Source: an uncultured Alphaproteobacteria bacterium (GTDB lineage: Bacteria > Pseudomonadota > Alphaproteobacteria > Rickettsiales > UBA1997). Taken from it: a stretch of DNA of 6,484 nucleotides. The first letter of the stretch is position 1. Every line of letters begins with the position of its first letter. Below the pieces are notes generated by a model. The model made no database searches. It was not told where the DNA came from and saw only the letters and a list, made by a program, of their open reading frames with translations. The stretch spans positions 1-6,484 of the forward strand of contig CAIUFU010000010.1 in assembly GCA_903898475.1 (NCBI GenBank), in the 5' to 3' direction. The translations under genes were made by a program, and so were the position numbers. This document shows, in pieces, positions 6,019 through 6,484 of this stretch.

Positions 6019-6484
6019 ATGCTAAATAATTTAAACTCTCCGCAACGCGAAGCAGTTGAACATACCGACGGCCCGATTCTTGTTTTGGCGGGGGCCGGCA
6101 CCGGAAAAACTAAAGTTTTGACCTCGCGAATTATTCACATTGTAAATACCTACAAAGCTTCTCCTTACCAAATTTTAGCGGTGACTTTCACCAATAAAGC
6201 CGCGGCAGAAATGAAGAAAAGAATTGGCGAAGCGATTGGAGATCAAGTGAATAATCTTTGGGTTGGCACTTTTCACTCGATTGCGGCGCGCATTTTGAGA
6301 CGTCACCCAGAAGCCGTGGGACTGCGTTCTGACTTCACGATTATTGATGACGATGACCAAACTCGTTTGCTCAAACAGATTCTTGCCGATTTCAATATTG
6401 ATCCAAAACAGTTTCCGGCAAAAGGATATTTAAACCGGATTTCTCGCTTAAAAGATAAAGTTGTAACGCCGCAAGCCATTGATT
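6019..6484 (+). CDS. UvrD/PcrA-type superfamily 1 DNA helicase, 5' part only
   Basis: The first 155 residues of a 3'-5' DNA helicase of the UvrD/PcrA/Rep family, cut by the window edge. It begins LNSPQREAVEH (5-15) with the Q-motif glutamine Q9, then Walker A GAGTGKT (25-31), motif Ia AVTFTNKAAAEM (54-65) and motif Ib VGTFHSIAARILRRH (82-96), followed by FTIIDDDDQ (106-114). The family unwinds DNA in nucleotide excision and mismatch repair and clears stalled forks. The sequence resembles UvrD/PcrA more than Rep or RecB, but the C-terminal half that would separate uvrD from pcrA is missing. The ATG at 6019 gives the family's normal N-terminus. It starts 12 bases after the regulator stop with no terminator between, so read-through from the regulator promoter is likely; no strong Shine-Dalgarno is seen. 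Confidence 0.93.
   Translation, partial: MLNNLNSPQREAVEHTDGPILVLAGAGTGKTKVLTSRIIHIVNTYKASPYQILAVTFTNKAAAEMKKRIGEAIGDQVNNLWVGTFHSIAARILRRHPEAVGLRSDFTIIDDDDQTRLLKQILADFNIDPKQFPAKGYLNRISRLKDKVVTPQAID

Noticed and set aside
6175..6360. Minus-strand open frame inside the helicase gene
   Set aside because: It lies opposite helicase motifs Ia and Ib, which clearly code on the plus strand.

Overview
The window is AT-rich bacterial DNA packed with genes. It reads as part of a proteobacterial chromosome: it has an OmpW-type outer membrane porin, a long-Q-loop (E. coli type) cytochrome bd CydA with CydB and CydX, a HemN-type coproporphyrinogen dehydrogenase and a Crp/Fnr regulator with an FNR-type recognition helix. 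The AT richness and lysine-rich proteins suggest an AT-rich alphaproteobacterium or similar lineage, but that placement is an inference only. No mobile element, CRISPR array, tRNA or rRNA was seen.

Layout. Positions 23 to 5099, all on the minus strand, look like one transcription unit read in the order ompW, cydP-like, cydA, cydB, cydX, hemN. Gaps are 18, 1, 12 and 20 bases, followed by an 11-base overlap. Positions 5100-5265 are the only sizeable intergenic stretch, a divergent control region. Positions 5266-6006 (plus) encode a Crp/Fnr-family regulator. From 6019 (plus) a UvrD/PcrA-type helicase gene starts and runs off the window.

How it fits together. Cytochrome bd is the high-affinity quinol oxidase used at low oxygen. 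It needs one heme d and two heme b, and HemN makes the protoporphyrin precursor without oxygen. CydX and the CydP-like protein are small membrane subunits or accessory proteins, and OmpW genes are FNR/oxygen-responsive in enterobacteria. The regulator carries the E-x-x-S-R helix motif that reads TTGAT-N4-ATCAA. A 9/10 match to that site lies in the divergent region, over the predicted start of the regulator's own transcript. The simplest reading is a self-contained low-oxygen respiration module with its own sensor.

The most notable point is that the regulator lacks the N-terminal cysteine group of classical FNR and instead ends in a four-cysteine C-terminal tail (C-X2-C-X7-C-X7-C). This recalls the C-terminal iron-sulfur site of Bacillus Fnr, but with different spacing.
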